Virus record (IMG/VR): IMGVR_UViG_3300018018_000009
Span: 1-56,246 of that record
Length of the DNA stretch: 56,246 bases
Strand: one strand, 5' to 3'
Source of the DNA: a virus
Shown: positions 16,289 through 24,871 of the stretch, piece after piece
Numbering within the stretch: position 1 is the stretch's first letter
How the letters are laid out: every line of letters begins with the position of its first letter
Program-made: the position numbers and the translations under genes
Notes under the pieces: generated by a model
What the model was told of the DNA's origin: nothing
What the model saw: only the letters and a program-made list of their open reading frames with translations
Databases searched by the model: none

Positions 16289-16957
16289 ATGGCGATAAAG
16301 GGAATAGTAAGAACTCTGGACGAGATCAAAAAGAGTGACAAGAAACCTAAGTTAACAAAAGATGAAGCCTTACAATGGCTAAGAGTCAGAATATCACGTA
16401 GGGTCAAAGATGAACTTCGCTATCCGGACAAAGATTCCCCGCCTACAATAGATAATGTAGCCCAAAAGGTCTACGAGAACATTGTTGACGATTGGACTTA
16501 CAACTCGGAGATTTTGGCAGCTTGTCGTGCAGTTGGATTTAACCAAGCATATGTTTCGTCTATCGTAACTGGATTCTTTGATGGCGAAGGAAAACCACTT
16601 CCTATAAAGGGTAGTAGCGGGCCTGAAGTTGCGAAGACGGCTGGCGAACCAGCTGTAGAACTTGGAAGGTCGCTTTCAAATCTTACGACTATAGATGATG
16701 AGTTTGATGAATTGGCTAAGACATCCGAAGGAGCCAAGAAGGCATGGTTAACAAGAAGAGGTGGTTCTTCTCATAAAAAAGCTGGCAAGTCTGCTAAATG
16801 GAGCAAACTTGATAGTATCTTTAAGAAGCATCATGGAGGTAGAGGTGCTCTTGTTAAAAAAGTTAAAGCAGCTGGTATGACAGAGAAAGACCTTGATAGG
16901 TATCTCAATCTTACAGATACTAAAGCTGCAAGGGCTGAGTTTGCGAGAGGGAAATAA
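16289..16957 (+). CDS. Leader-bearing protein with internal AKKAW cassette
   Basis: 222 residues from ATG 16289 (GGAGGAGACAA upstream), which excludes the longer frame from 16139. Leader at residues 4-16 (G-I-V-R-T-L-D-E-I-K-K-S); a helical domain about 20-120; a Gly/Ala/Pro linker; then the cassette TSEGAKKAWLTRRGGSSH at about 144-161; and a short basic helical C-terminal domain (KWSKLDSIFKKHH). The cassette here separates two domains, as in the large polyvalent proteins. No enzyme family recognised. Confidence 0.7.
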   Translation: MAIKGIVRTLDEIKKSDKKPKLTKDEALQWLRVRISRRVKDELRYPDKDSPPTIDNVAQKVYENIVDDWTYNSEILAACRAVGFNQAYVSSIVTGFFDGEGKPLPIKGSSGPEVAKTAGEPAVELGRSLSNLTTIDDEFDELAKTSEGAKKAWLTRRGGSSHKKAGKSAKWSKLDSIFKKHHGGRGALVKKVKAAGMTEKDLDRYLNLTDTKAARAEFARGK

Positions 16958-17176
16958 ATGTTCTCTAATCAACTGCAGGTGGAATTACTGAATGCGTTTG
17001 TTGTTCCTGAGAAAGACATCGAGATATGTCTTTTCACAAGTATATTTGGCAACTTCTCTGTTGTTGTTCGTGAAGGCAAAGAAGTAAAAAGCAATATCTG
17101 TGTTTCACAATCGCAAGCACAGAAGTTATTTGAGGACTGTGTTAAACGAACCGTTAATAGATTTCAACTTAACTAA
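16958..17176 (+). CDS. Small hypothetical protein
   Basis: 72 residues from ATG 16958, directly after the previous stop. A beta-rich first half (IEICLFTSIFGNFSVVVREG) and helical C-terminus. No motif or family recognised. It belongs to the run of small genes leading to the portal gene. Confidence 0.55.
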   Translation: MFSNQLQVELLNAFVVPEKDIEICLFTSIFGNFSVVVREGKEVKSNICVSQSQAQKLFEDCVKRTVNRFQLN

Positions 17177-17184
17177 AGGTGAAT

Positions 17185-17415
17185 ATGGTTAGAGGATTCG
17201 TTGTTAAAGTTAAGATGATCCCTGACAATGTGACGAGGGGAGAAAGATCAGCCGTCAAATTTATGAAACCAGATTTTCCTTATTCTATCTTAGATGTTCA
17301 CAAGTTCAGGGATAAGGATGGACTCTTTTGGACTTGGTTTCTTGTTGGAGATCAAGAGACCGGAGAACTTATCTGGGTAGATGCCAACAAAGTTAGCTTT
17401 GTAGGAGTTGTCTAA
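17185..17415 (+). CDS. Small beta-rich hypothetical protein
   Basis: 76 residues from ATG 17185 with AAAGGTGA upstream; in-frame GTG 17179 is an alternative. Strands such as FVVKVKMI, YSILDVHKF, FWTWFLVGDQ and GELIWVDANKVSFVGVV suggest a small beta-barrel. No family recognised. Confidence 0.58.
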   Translation: MVRGFVVKVKMIPDNVTRGERSAVKFMKPDFPYSILDVHKFRDKDGLFWTWFLVGDQETGELIWVDANKVSFVGVV

Positions 17416-17417
17416 CT

Positions 17418-17684
17418 ATGACTGTGATTTATGATTATTTTGGGGATGGAGAACACTGCCAGGTTTGTAGCAAGATTTATTTTCCGCATCATAGCCATCA
17501 GAATTCATGTTCTGATTGTGAAGAGTTGAATTTTGTGATTCCTGGCGTTACGTTCTATTGTAAGTGTGGCTGGGAAGTTGATAAAGACAAGTTTGAACTT
17601 GTTTATACACCGAAAGGTCTAAGAAGGGATCATAGATGCCCTGAATGTGGCAGGAAGATTTCTCAGGTTTCTTCCCGGGGTTGA
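17418..17684 (+). CDS. Double zinc-ribbon protein
   Basis: 88 residues. CQVC and CSDC pairs near residues 14-34 form one zinc site, and CKC plus CPEC near residues 48-80 form a second. Possibly nucleic-acid or protein binding; no specific family. Last gene before the portal-gene promoter region. Confidence 0.62.
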   Translation: MTVIYDYFGDGEHCQVCSKIYFPHHSHQNSCSDCEELNFVIPGVTFYCKCGWEVDKDKFELVYTPKGLRRDHRCPECGRKISQVSSRG

Positions 17685-17781
17685 TATAATGATGCATGTA
17701 TAAGACGTAAAACCATGTCTATACGACATCTTTTGAAAAGTTCCATAATCCGATACGGATTGAGGGTTTAGGAGAAAAACG
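17685..17781 (+). promoter_or_regulatory. Leader region of the portal gene
   Basis: A perfect TATAAT (17685-17690) overlaps the stop of the upstream gene and could serve as a -10 element for the portal transcript; no clear -35 is seen. A short inverted repeat (ATCCG-ATA-CGGAT) lies near 17747-17759, and TAGGAG precedes the ATG. Promoter call is tentative. Confidence 0.35.
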
Positions 17782-19452
17782 ATGGGCTTATTGGACAGAT
17801 TTTTTAAGACAAGACTTGCAGCCGAAGTTGCAAAAGTAGAAGAACGTATGATTGGAGTATCAGAGTCAAGAGCACTTGAGAAGGCCAAAGAGATTCATCA
17901 AGTTTGGCTTGATGACTTAAGCAAGTCGAATGATGCTCAGCCAAAAACTCTTTTGCATGATCCTTTCCAGTTGCTCGAGTCGATGGGATACAAAGAACGT
18001 CCTATGATGATAACTTATGATACACTTAGGACTATGTCTGAAAGAAACCCGATCATAGCTGCAGTCATCAATACAAGAGTTAACCAGATTGCTGCTTTCT
18101 CGTCTCCTCCGAAGACTAAGTACGATATTGGTTACTCGGTAGAGATGAGAGATGACGAAGCAGAGCCCACGATTGAAGACGAGCGAAGGATGAAAGAGAT
18201 CGAGAGCATGCTTGAGAATACCGGTGTTACTTCTTTGGCTCCTGAGGAACGAGATGACTTTGATTCTTTCTTAAGAAAGTTAGGAAGGGATTCATTGACC
18301 TTTGACCAAAGCTGTTTTGAAATAGTAGATGGTCGTGGAGGAAAGCCTGTTGCTTTCTATGCGGTTGATGCATCAACTATACGTCTTGCGACAACTCCTA
18401 AATACATGAAGGATGTTAGGGACTTTACTCTTCAAGACATTGGCCCGGAACCTCAAAGATCAAAGGACACAAGATATGTTCAAGTTATAAGTGGAAAGGT
18501 TGTAAACACTTATACGGAAGATGAGATGTCTTTTGGTATTCGGAACCCAAGAACAAACATCAAGCAAAATGGGTATGGGACTGCCGAGCTGGAGATTCTG
18601 GTCAATACGGTAACGGCTCATCTATGGGCAGAAGAGTACAACCGAAGATTCTTTAGTCAAGGTAGTGCTCCTAAAGGGATTATACATTTTGAAGGTAACG
18701 TTCCAGAGAATCAATTACTTGCTTTTAGAAGACAATGGCATGCTCAAGTTATGGGAGTCTTTAATGCTTGGAGAACCCCTGTTATTGCGGCCCCGGCTAA
18801 ACTTCAGTATACAAATCTTCAGATGTCTAACAGACAGATGGAATATAGTAACTGGATTGATTATTTGATCAAACTGATTTGTGCAGTTTATCTTATTGAT
18901 CCATCTGAGATTAATTTTGAACTAAGAGGCGGAGCCCAGTCTCAGGAAGGCCCACTGTTTGAAAGTCATTCAGAAACAAAATTGAAGATGAGCCGAGATC
19001 GTGGCTTAAGACCTTTCTTAAAGTTTATTCAATCTTGTATTAACAAGGACTTGATTTTTAGAATAGACCCAAGATATGAAATGAGGTTTACAGGATTGGA
19101 TGCCAAGACCGAAGAGCAAATGTTAGAGTTAAGAATAAAGGAGATCACGAACTACAAGACCATAGATGAAGTTAGAGCTCTTGATGACCTGGAAGCTCTT
19201 GGCCCGGAGAGAGGTGGCGACTTGATCATGAATCCTTCGTATATCACATTCATGACACAGAAAGCTATGGCTCAGCAAATGGGCGGTGGTGGCGGAGCGA
19301 TGCCTGGTAAAGAAGGAATGGACTTTGGAGAAGAGGGTCACGGATACGAAGGTATTGATTTTGGTGCCGAAGAAGGAATTGATTTTGGAAATCCAAATGT
19401 GGAACATCCAAATAAACTTGACTTCGGAAGGGAAGAGAAGGGACAAATCTAA
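17782..19452 (+). CDS. Phage portal protein
   Basis: 556 residues, TTAGGAG upstream. The signature lies near residues 75-110 (TYDTLRTMSERNPIIAAV; INTRVNQIA), typical of tailed-phage portals, followed by FLRKLGRDSLTFDQSCFEIV and a stem/wing region (YRIDP-like FRIDPRYEMRFTG near the end). The portal is the dodecameric ring at the capsid vertex through which DNA is packaged and ejected. The last 60 residues are Gly/Asp/Glu-rich with repeated G-M-D-F-G and G-I-D-F-G units. Length fits the family. No terminase is adjacent; the next genes are small unknowns. Confidence 0.88.
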   Translation: MGLLDRFFKTRLAAEVAKVEERMIGVSESRALEKAKEIHQVWLDDLSKSNDAQPKTLLHDPFQLLESMGYKERPMMITYDTLRTMSERNPIIAAVINTRVNQIAAFSSPPKTKYDIGYSVEMRDDEAEPTIEDERRMKEIESMLENTGVTSLAPEERDDFDSFLRKLGRDSLTFDQSCFEIVDGRGGKPVAFYAVDASTIRLATTPKYMKDVRDFTLQDIGPEPQRSKDTRYVQVISGKVVNTYTEDEMSFGIRNPRTNIKQNGYGTAELEILVNTVTAHLWAEEYNRRFFSQGSAPKGIIHFEGNVPENQLLAFRRQWHAQVMGVFNAWRTPVIAAPAKLQYTNLQMSNRQMEYSNWIDYLIKLICAVYLIDPSEINFELRGGAQSQEGPLFESHSETKLKMSRDRGLRPFLKFIQSCINKDLIFRIDPRYEMRFTGLDAKTEEQMLELRIKEITNYKTIDEVRALDDLEALGPERGGDLIMNPSYITFMTQKAMAQQMGGGGGAMPGKEGMDFGEEGHGYEGIDFGAEEGIDFGNPNVEHPNKLDFGREEKGQI

Positions 19453-19742
19453 TGACTGAAGAATTCTACCGCATCCAGCCGATTGAGCAAGAGGAACGTG
19501 GAAATCTCAAAATGCTTGGACTTGGGGAAGCAGTTCTACTAACAGATATAAATGCAGATGTCTTAGTAGTTCATATCCGAACTACTTTGGATCACAGCCA
19601 GTTGGATAATTTGAATGCCCAGTTGAAGATGATCTTCGGACAGAATACTTTAGTCTTTGCCTTTGAGGAAAAGATCGATTTTCTTAAAGCTACAAAGATG
19701 ACCGAAGCAGAAGTTCTGAAGGAGATTGGGAAACCAAGTTAA
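19452..19742 (+). CDS. Small hypothetical protein
   Basis: 96 residues sharing its first base with the portal stop. Alternating hydrophobic pattern (ADVLVVHIRTTLDHSQLDNL; QNTLVFAFEEKIDFLK) suggests an alpha/beta fold. Its coupling to the portal gene suggests a head-related or assembly role. No family recognised. Confidence 0.6.
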   Translation: MTEEFYRIQPIEQEERGNLKMLGLGEAVLLTDINADVLVVHIRTTLDHSQLDNLNAQLKMIFGQNTLVFAFEEKIDFLKATKMTEAEVLKEIGKPS

Positions 19743-19755
19743 ATGGAAGTAACTT

Positions 19756-19783
19756 CCAGGGGAAAATTTACCATAATGTTTTC
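19756..19783 (+). promoter_or_regulatory. Promoter-like repeated element, copy 1
   Basis: CCAGGGG, an AAAAT tract, then ACCATAATGTTTTC; a second copy with the same modules lies at 20143-20173. The two flank the small gene at 19814. The CATAAT core resembles a -10 box. A small hairpin (GGAAG-TAA-CTTCC, 19745-19757) lies just upstream. Likely a phage promoter or operator. Confidence 0.45.
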
Positions 19784-19813
19784 AATAATTTAAGTTCTCG
19801 AGGAGCTGAAGAA

Positions 19814-20134
19814 ATGAACGACGTTAAAGAATTAATAGAACAGAATGACAAAGTTCTTACCGAACATGAAGAGAAACTAATTAAAGCGATAAATGTTGCG
19901 TACCAGAAAGCTCTGAAGGCGTGTACGAAAGAGTTTAAGGAACTCGAAGGTCTTGACCCAGGAGTGAAACTTGGTTCGCAGCAGGTTAAAGAAATCCTGG
20001 CTAAAGCCATGACAAACTTCCAAGATGAATATCAAGTGCTTATCAAACCGATCCGTGAAGCCATGCTGAAATGCTATGATGAGGGATTAAAAGAGGCAGG
20101 GCAATTCTTAGAATCTTTAGAAAATAAAATGTAA
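19814..20134 (+). CDS. Helical hypothetical protein
   Basis: 106 residues with GAGGAG upstream. Entirely helical (ELIEQNDKVLTEHEEKLIKA; QQVKEILAKAMTNFQDEYQV), with no motif. It lies alone between the two copies of the promoter-like repeat, so it may be transcribed separately from the portal operon. Confidence 0.6.
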   Translation: MNDVKELIEQNDKVLTEHEEKLIKAINVAYQKALKACTKEFKELEGLDPGVKLGSQQVKEILAKAMTNFQDEYQVLIKPIREAMLKCYDEGLKEAGQFLESLENKM

Positions 20135-20142
20135 GATTTTAC

Positions 20143-20173
20143 CCAGGGGTCTGGAAAATACCATAATGTTTTC
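20143..20173 (+). promoter_or_regulatory. Promoter-like repeated element, copy 2
   Basis: Same modules as at 19756: CCAGGGG, GGAAAAT, then ACCATAATGTTTTC. It precedes the third metallopeptidase gene. Confidence 0.45.
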
Positions 20174-20211
20174 GGTTGATTATAAAATGTTGTTCACCTA
20201 AATGTTCAAAA

Positions 20212-20278
20212 TGAAGCCAAAAAAGCAGAAAAGTTCCGGAATTCCGGAAGTGATTCTTCATTTTGAAGCCAAAAGCAG
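20212..20278. repeat. Palindrome and direct repeat upstream of metallopeptidase gene
   Basis: A perfect 16-bp palindrome made of two tandem TTCCGGAA units spans 20234-20249. It is bracketed by a direct repeat TGAAGCCAAAA(AA)GCAGAA (near 20212-20230 and 20264-20281). Nothing similar is seen elsewhere in the window. Candidate operator or protein-binding site; it lies in the 180-base gap between genes. Confidence 0.55.
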
Positions 20279-20313
20279 AATAAATTCTCAAATTGAGGAT
20301 GGAAATCTCAAAA

Positions 20314-21783
20314 ATGACTCTACTTTTTCATGTAATCGATCTTCAAAAATCTTCAGAGGGGGCCAAGAAGGCCTGGGAAACAAGAAGACATGGAGGTTCC
20401 CATCAGAAGATTAAGTTAACAAAGCAGCAAGCTTGGGATTTGAGAGAACAAGAACGCAAAGCTCAAATGAATCTTCCTCTTAAAGAGAGGGCAAAGTTAA
20501 AACAAAGATATGATGAACTAAAACAAGATGCGGAATTATCTTCCGAAGAATACGCAAAGAAGTATTCAAAGGAATACGGAGAAAAGTATTTAAAAGAATA
20601 TCCGTATGCACTTGAATATCGGCAAAAGATGGCAAAAGAAATTGTTTCTAAGCCATTTGAAGAACAACTTAAACTCTTCTCTGAGAAAAAGAAGCCTGAA
20701 GACATGACCTGGACAGAATACTTTGAACACAGAAAAGCTACTCCAAAGGGTCAAATGCCAGGGCAGTTCTATGCCGGAGATGTGAACCGAATACGAAAAG
20801 ATTACAAGAAACTTCAGGAGAAGAAACAACTTAAACTCTTCCCAGAGAAGAAGCCCGAGAAATCTTTAAAACAAAAACAGATAGATGCTATGACTAAGGA
20901 AGAACGAAAGAAATATATGGCTCCGTGGGGAGGACGAATAGGAAAGCCGAAGATCGAGAGTAGCAAAGCTCACTTTACACCAAAAGAAGTTAGTTCTGCA
21001 ATCGATAAATTGAAGACTGCTACTATTGAAGATGTTCAGGGTGGAAAAATCCCTCTTGCTTTTTACGGGGGAAATGAACTTGGCCCAGAGATTGTTGCCC
21101 AGTTTAGTAATGGCAAGATTCGTTTGTTCGATGGTTTTTTTAAGATGCCTGCGGAAGATCGCCCCTCATTGCTTTACCATGAATTTGGGCATGAGGTTAC
21201 ACGTATAGCATTTGGTTATCATTCAGATGAGACTAACTCCATGTTAAAACCATTCCAGTTGGGTACAATGAGATATGACAATTTTGCAGGAGCCAGTTAT
21301 CGTCCAGATGAAATGATAGCGGATATCTACTCAGAGGCGATGACCGTCAAGGAACCGATATGGGAGAGCGGTGGGAAGTATGAGCGAATGACAGATTACA
21401 TTCTTAATATTGCTCATAGTGCAGGGTTACCCACTCCAAAATGGTTTACTTCTAAGTCCGTTCCTGAAAAGGTTTACCCTGCAGGTTATAAACCAGAATC
21501 AATAGATGAATGGATGGATTGGCACGAGAAGCATAAAGATGAGTTAGAACGGAAGCAAGAGAAGCGAGATGTCTTATTTAAGAAGAGTTTTTATCCTGGA
21601 ACATTAGCGATGACCGCTGGTAAAGATTTACCACGTCCTCGGAAGATAAAGGATGTAGAGAGGTTGATAAGAAAAGTCGAAAAGAATGAAAAGGACCGAA
21701 AGAAAATGTTAACGGCTGATATATTACCAGAAAATCCTTTGAAGCAAACAACAGGAAGCGGCTCTCAAGCAGTTCTTGGGTAA
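20314..21783 (+). CDS. Cassette-tagged HEFGH metallopeptidase protein
   Basis: 489 residues from ATG 20314, which places the leader at the N-terminus (M-T-L-L-F-H-V-I-D-L-Q-K-S) exactly as in the 10389 protein; upstream in-frame starts at 20293 (TTG) and 20299 are possible and no start has a good RBS. The cassette SSEGAKKAWETRRHGGSH follows. The next 180 residues are Lys/Glu-rich helices, including a repeated QLKLF(S/P)EKK element. The zincin domain has HEFGH at H289 and a downstream RPDEMIADIYSEA motif for the third ligand. Presumed virion-delivered peptidase. Confidence 0.78.
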   Translation: MTLLFHVIDLQKSSEGAKKAWETRRHGGSHQKIKLTKQQAWDLREQERKAQMNLPLKERAKLKQRYDELKQDAELSSEEYAKKYSKEYGEKYLKEYPYALEYRQKMAKEIVSKPFEEQLKLFSEKKKPEDMTWTEYFEHRKATPKGQMPGQFYAGDVNRIRKDYKKLQEKKQLKLFPEKKPEKSLKQKQIDAMTKEERKKYMAPWGGRIGKPKIESSKAHFTPKEVSSAIDKLKTATIEDVQGGKIPLAFYGGNELGPEIVAQFSNGKIRLFDGFFKMPAEDRPSLLYHEFGHEVTRIAFGYHSDETNSMLKPFQLGTMRYDNFAGASYRPDEMIADIYSEAMTVKEPIWESGGKYERMTDYILNIAHSAGLPTPKWFTSKSVPEKVYPAGYKPESIDEWMDWHEKHKDELERKQEKRDVLFKKSFYPGTLAMTAGKDLPRPRKIKDVERLIRKVEKNEKDRKKMLTADILPENPLKQTTGSGSQAVLG

Positions 21784-21858
21784 CTAAGGAAGACTGATTT
21801 CTGCATACAACTACTTATAACTGAAAGCAGAGCTCGAGTCGCCCATGAAATTTCTGGG

Positions 21859-22257
21859 ATGATTCTATTGGGCTCAAAAGAAGTGGATGTGCCCTTCGGG
21901 GCAATCAGTCTGGTTCTAAATATTATGTTTAATCAAGAAGATAAAGAGTTTTTAGAAGTTATGAATCTTAGGAAGCATATCCTGTCTAAAATGGATAAGC
22001 ATCCAGATGAGATGTTTTACGCTTTTTCCTGGGTTCTACTTGAAGGGGTAAAAGATGGATACTTAGAATTTACTAAAGATTTGGATTTGACAGCAAAAGA
22101 TTGTGAAGAAATCTTTAAAGGCATGCTCGAGAAAGAGTTCAATTCATTAGATGATTTAGATGTTGCCATTGATTTCGGCCAGAAAGTTTTAAAAAAGTTT
22201 GATGAAGTCTTTAGACTATTAAAAAAGGAAAAGAGAGGTAAAGAGAGAAGTCTTTAA
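21859..22257 (+). CDS. Helical hypothetical protein
   Basis: 132 residues from ATG 21859; the RBS is poor and ATG 21925 (M-F-N-Q-E-D-K) is a possible later start. Helical, acidic (EEIFKGMLEKEFNSLDDLDV). The upstream CGCCCATGAAA also occurs at 22289 before the next gene, so this pair of genes shares a short leader element. No family recognised. Confidence 0.55.
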   Translation: MILLGSKEVDVPFGAISLVLNIMFNQEDKEFLEVMNLRKHILSKMDKHPDEMFYAFSWVLLEGVKDGYLEFTKDLDLTAKDCEEIFKGMLEKEFNSLDDLDVAIDFGQKVLKKFDEVFRLLKKEKRGKERSL

Positions 22258-22326
22258 AGCATTACGTGAAAATTGAAACTTGAATAACCGCCCATGAAAA
22301 ATTGATACTCTCTTTTGTGGGTTAGT

Positions 22327-22983
22327 ATGCTTATTAATGCAGCAGATATTCTTAACATTATAGGAACGTCTGGTTATTCAGGGTTAGGAACGTCAGGCTA
22401 TTCTGGAACAGGTTATTCTGGTTATTCTGGAGCAGGTTACTCTGGGGCATCTGGTTACTCAGGATACGATGCCAGGGCAGGATATTCTGGTATTTCTGGA
22501 TACTCTGGGATAGTTAAAACCAGGCTGGATTATTCGCCTGAACTTGTTTTTACAGTTGATGTCACTGGTACGACAGAACCAATCACAGAAGTACGCTTAA
22601 CTATTCATGACAATAGAAAGGTTAGCTATACAGGACAATATAAAGAAGGTAGGGCTTTCTTTAAGCTGGATGAACTTAAAAAATATTTTAAAGTTGGAGC
22701 ATTTAAGTATGATCTTGAAATATTTATTGGTAATCAATTCTTTGTTCCTTTGTCTGGTCAAATAGAGTTTACTGAACCAATAAGAGTGACAGCCGATAAA
22801 GAGTCCCTCAAAGAGCCTCCTGTTGCGATAGTCCAGGCTGGAATTTCTATGGCTAAGGCTTTAGACTTCGGGATTCCAAAACCAGAACCCAAAGTTGTTA
22901 AAAAAAGTGAGAGTGAAAAAGTTGTAAGAAGAAAAACAAAACAAAGATTTGTAGTTTTAGATTTTAAAGAGAAGAGGGGTTAA
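22327..22983 (+). CDS. Collagen-like GYSG-repeat protein with beta domain
   Basis: 218 residues from ATG 22327. Residues about 12-60 consist of a repeated G-Y-S-G / G-T-S-G-Y-S-G unit (around ten copies), a Gly-rich low-complexity repeat of the kind found in phage fibre or appendage proteins. Residues about 65-165 form a beta-sandwich-like domain (RLTIHDNRKVSYTGQ; FKYDLEIFIGNQFFVPLSG), and the tail is basic. A short relative of the repeat (GISGYTGHQGLSG) occurs in the 28324 protein. Probably a virion surface or head-associated protein; not assigned to a named family. Confidence 0.65.
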   Translation: MLINAADILNIIGTSGYSGLGTSGYSGTGYSGYSGAGYSGASGYSGYDARAGYSGISGYSGIVKTRLDYSPELVFTVDVTGTTEPITEVRLTIHDNRKVSYTGQYKEGRAFFKLDELKKYFKVGAFKYDLEIFIGNQFFVPLSGQIEFTEPIRVTADKESLKEPPVAIVQAGISMAKALDFGIPKPEPKVVKKSESEKVVRRKTKQRFVVLDFKEKRG

Positions 22984-24080
22984 TGACAGAACCTGTTAGG
23001 CGTTGGGATGATTGGAGATGGCAGTTAAGAAATCGTATTACGACTAAAGAAGAATTAGAGAAATTAATTGAACTTATCCCTGAAGAAATAAAAGGGATAG
23101 AATCATTGCAAGGTAAAGGTATGGGGTTAAACATAACGCCTTACTATGCTTCTTTAGTTGACCCGAAGTCTCCCAACGATCCTATAAGAAGAACCGTTGT
23201 TCCAAGGATTGAGGAGACAATTATCAAGCCTTGCGAGATGGAAGACCCTTTAGCTGAAGATAGGATGAGTCCGGTTCCAGGGTTAGTCCGTAGATATCCA
23301 GATCGGGTTCTTTTGCTTGTAACAGACCATTGTGCGAGCTATTGTCGTTATTGTACCAGGCGGAGACTGGTAGGTCACAAGGAAAGACCAATAACAAAGA
23401 CTGATTTTAAAGAGGTTGTTCGTTGGCTTAAGGAGCATAGAGAAATAAAGGATGTTCTTATATCAGGTGGTGATCCTTTGACTTTAGAAACAACAAAGTT
23501 GGAGGACTTTTTAAGAGACCTCTATGCTATACCTCATATTGATTTAATTCGCATAGGAACGAAAGCTCCTGTGACTATGCCTATGAGAATAACATCGAGT
23601 CTTTGTAATACTTTGAGAAGTTATCATCCTTTGTTTATCTCAATAAATTTTATTCACCCAAAGGAGATAACTGATGAGTGCAAGGAGGCTTGTATAAAAC
23701 TTGCGGAGGCTGGGATACCGTTAGGAAGTCAAACTGTTCTTCTTAAAGGAGTCAATGATGATGTTCCCACAATGAGAAAGCTAATGCATGAACTTCTTAA
23801 AATCAGAGTCAAGCCATACTATATTTATCAGTGTGATCTTGCTCAAGGAACAGATCATTTTAGAACTCCTGTGTCTACAGGTATAAAAATTATTAATAAG
23901 CTCCGTGGATTTACAACAGGATTTGGAGTACCAACTTATGTTATTGATGGCCCCGGAGGTCTTGGAAAGATTCCAGTTTCGCCAGACTATGTTGTAAGCA
24001 GAGATGAAAAGAAAATTATTCTAAGAAATTTTAAAGATAAGACATGCGAATATCCGGAGGTTGAAAATGAAAGTAATTAG
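22983..24080 (+). CDS. kamA: Lysine 2,3-aminomutase family radical SAM enzyme
   Basis: 365 residues, coupled to the previous gene (TAATG). The radical SAM [4Fe-4S] motif is C117-A-S-Y-C121-R-Y-C124, followed by the SAM-binding glycines ISGGDPLTL. The PLP-lysine region (DGPGGLGKIPV) and the substrate-contact segment (YIYQCDLAQGTDHFRT) match lysine 2,3-aminomutase, which converts L-lysine to L-beta-lysine; the EF-P-modifying relative EpmB is the main alternative. All key residues are present, so it looks active. No partner such as YodP/AblB acetyltransferase is adjacent; an ATP-grasp-like and an AdoMet decarboxylase-like gene follow within 5 kb. Rare as a phage gene to my knowledge. Confidence 0.88.
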   Translation: MTEPVRRWDDWRWQLRNRITTKEELEKLIELIPEEIKGIESLQGKGMGLNITPYYASLVDPKSPNDPIRRTVVPRIEETIIKPCEMEDPLAEDRMSPVPGLVRRYPDRVLLLVTDHCASYCRYCTRRRLVGHKERPITKTDFKEVVRWLKEHREIKDVLISGGDPLTLETTKLEDFLRDLYAIPHIDLIRIGTKAPVTMPMRITSSLCNTLRSYHPLFISINFIHPKEITDECKEACIKLAEAGIPLGSQTVLLKGVNDDVPTMRKLMHELLKIRVKPYYIYQCDLAQGTDHFRTPVSTGIKIINKLRGFTTGFGVPTYVIDGPGGLGKIPVSPDYVVSRDEKKIILRNFKDKTCEYPEVENESN

Positions 24081-24282
24081 TGATTATGATGAGCACGCAG
24101 ATGTTCTTTATTTAACTTTTGATGATGCAGAGCCTGCAATCTGCTATGAGTTAGAGGAAAAATTCAGAAGTGCCATTTTAGTCCGTTATAATCCAGCAAC
24201 TGATAGAGTTTCTGGAATAACAATTTTAAATTTGAAAGACATTAAACCAAAGGATGAACATGAAAATTTCGGATTTTTTTAA
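24067..24282 (+). CDS. DUF2283-like small protein
   Basis: 71 residues from ATG 24067 (CCGGAGG upstream), overlapping the aminomutase gene by 14 bases. The sequence DYDEHADVLYLTFDDAEPA followed by a Val/Ile-rich strand pattern and ITILNLKDIKP matches the small DUF2283 family, common in bacteria and phages, function unknown. Confidence 0.72.
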   Translation: MKVISDYDEHADVLYLTFDDAEPAICYELEEKFRSAILVRYNPATDRVSGITILNLKDIKPKDEHENFGFF

Positions 24283-24469
24283 TCCCCAAAGTTTAGAACA
24301 TATGATGGCTTACAAACATCTTCAGGAGAAAGGATTTTGGCCTGAGGGTTTTATTCCGGAGAGAATGGAATTTGAACCTGCCTGGCAAATCATTCTTCAA
24401 GGAAAGATGGCCGAAGAGTATATGAAGCAGTTAGAGAAAGGATGGGATTGTGAATGGATGGAGGGGTAA
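24260..24469 (+). CDS. Small hypothetical protein
   Basis: 69 residues from ATG 24260 (AAAGGATGAAC upstream), overlapping the previous gene. Helical, Trp- and Met-containing, with a motif-like segment GKMAEEYMKQLEKGWD. No family recognised. It ends directly against the next gene. Confidence 0.55.
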   Translation: MKISDFFNPQSLEHMMAYKHLQEKGFWPEGFIPERMEFEPAWQIILQGKMAEEYMKQLEKGWDCEWMEG

Positions 24470-24871
24470 ATGGCTGATTGGAGCATTGTTCGTTTTGACC
24501 CTGACTATCCAGAGAAACTTGATCCAGAAATCATTCCTCTCTGTGATGCTTTGAATGCAGCCGGTTTTGTAACGACTGCCTCTTGTTGTGGTCACGTGCG
24601 GGATTGGCCTATTGTATGGTTTGAACATAGTACCGATGAGCGTACCGAGAGCTTAGCAAGATTCATTATCAAAGAAGAACAAGGGGATTACCGTCCTCAT
24701 TTTTCAGTCTTTAGAAAAGAAATTTTACTTGAAGGATATATCTGGTGTTTAGAAATACATTGCAATAATGTGTATAGTGATACACCGCAGAACATAGTTC
24801 ATAAAGAATATGAACAAGCTTTGGTTAAAGTCACTCAGTTGATTGATGAATGGAGGGAACATAATGGCTGA
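24470..24871 (+). CDS. Hypothetical protein with SCCGH motif
   Basis: 133 residues, GGAGGGGTAA upstream. The N-terminal part reads PLCDALNAAGFVTTASCCGH, a pattern I associate with a small phage protein family in which a T-x-x-S-C-C-G-H motif follows a helix; the Cys/His may bind metal. The rest is alpha/beta with conserved-looking Trp residues. Function unknown; distant resemblance to the TYW3-type S-C-S-G motif is weak. Confidence 0.6.
   Translation: MADWSIVRFDPDYPEKLDPEIIPLCDALNAAGFVTTASCCGHVRDWPIVWFEHSTDERTESLARFIIKEEQGDYRPHFSVFRKEILLEGYIWCLEIHCNNVYSDTPQNIVHKEYEQALVKVTQLIDEWREHNG

Noticed and set aside
20202-20414. 70-residue frame upstream of the third metallopeptidase gene
   Set aside because: It spans the palindrome/direct-repeat region and runs into the leader-bearing start of the 20314 gene in another frame, with no RBS. 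The repetitive composition reflects the DNA repeats.
22360-22515. Repeated unit considered as a CRISPR-like array
   Set aside because: The repeats are short, in frame and code for GYSG; there are no uniform spacers.
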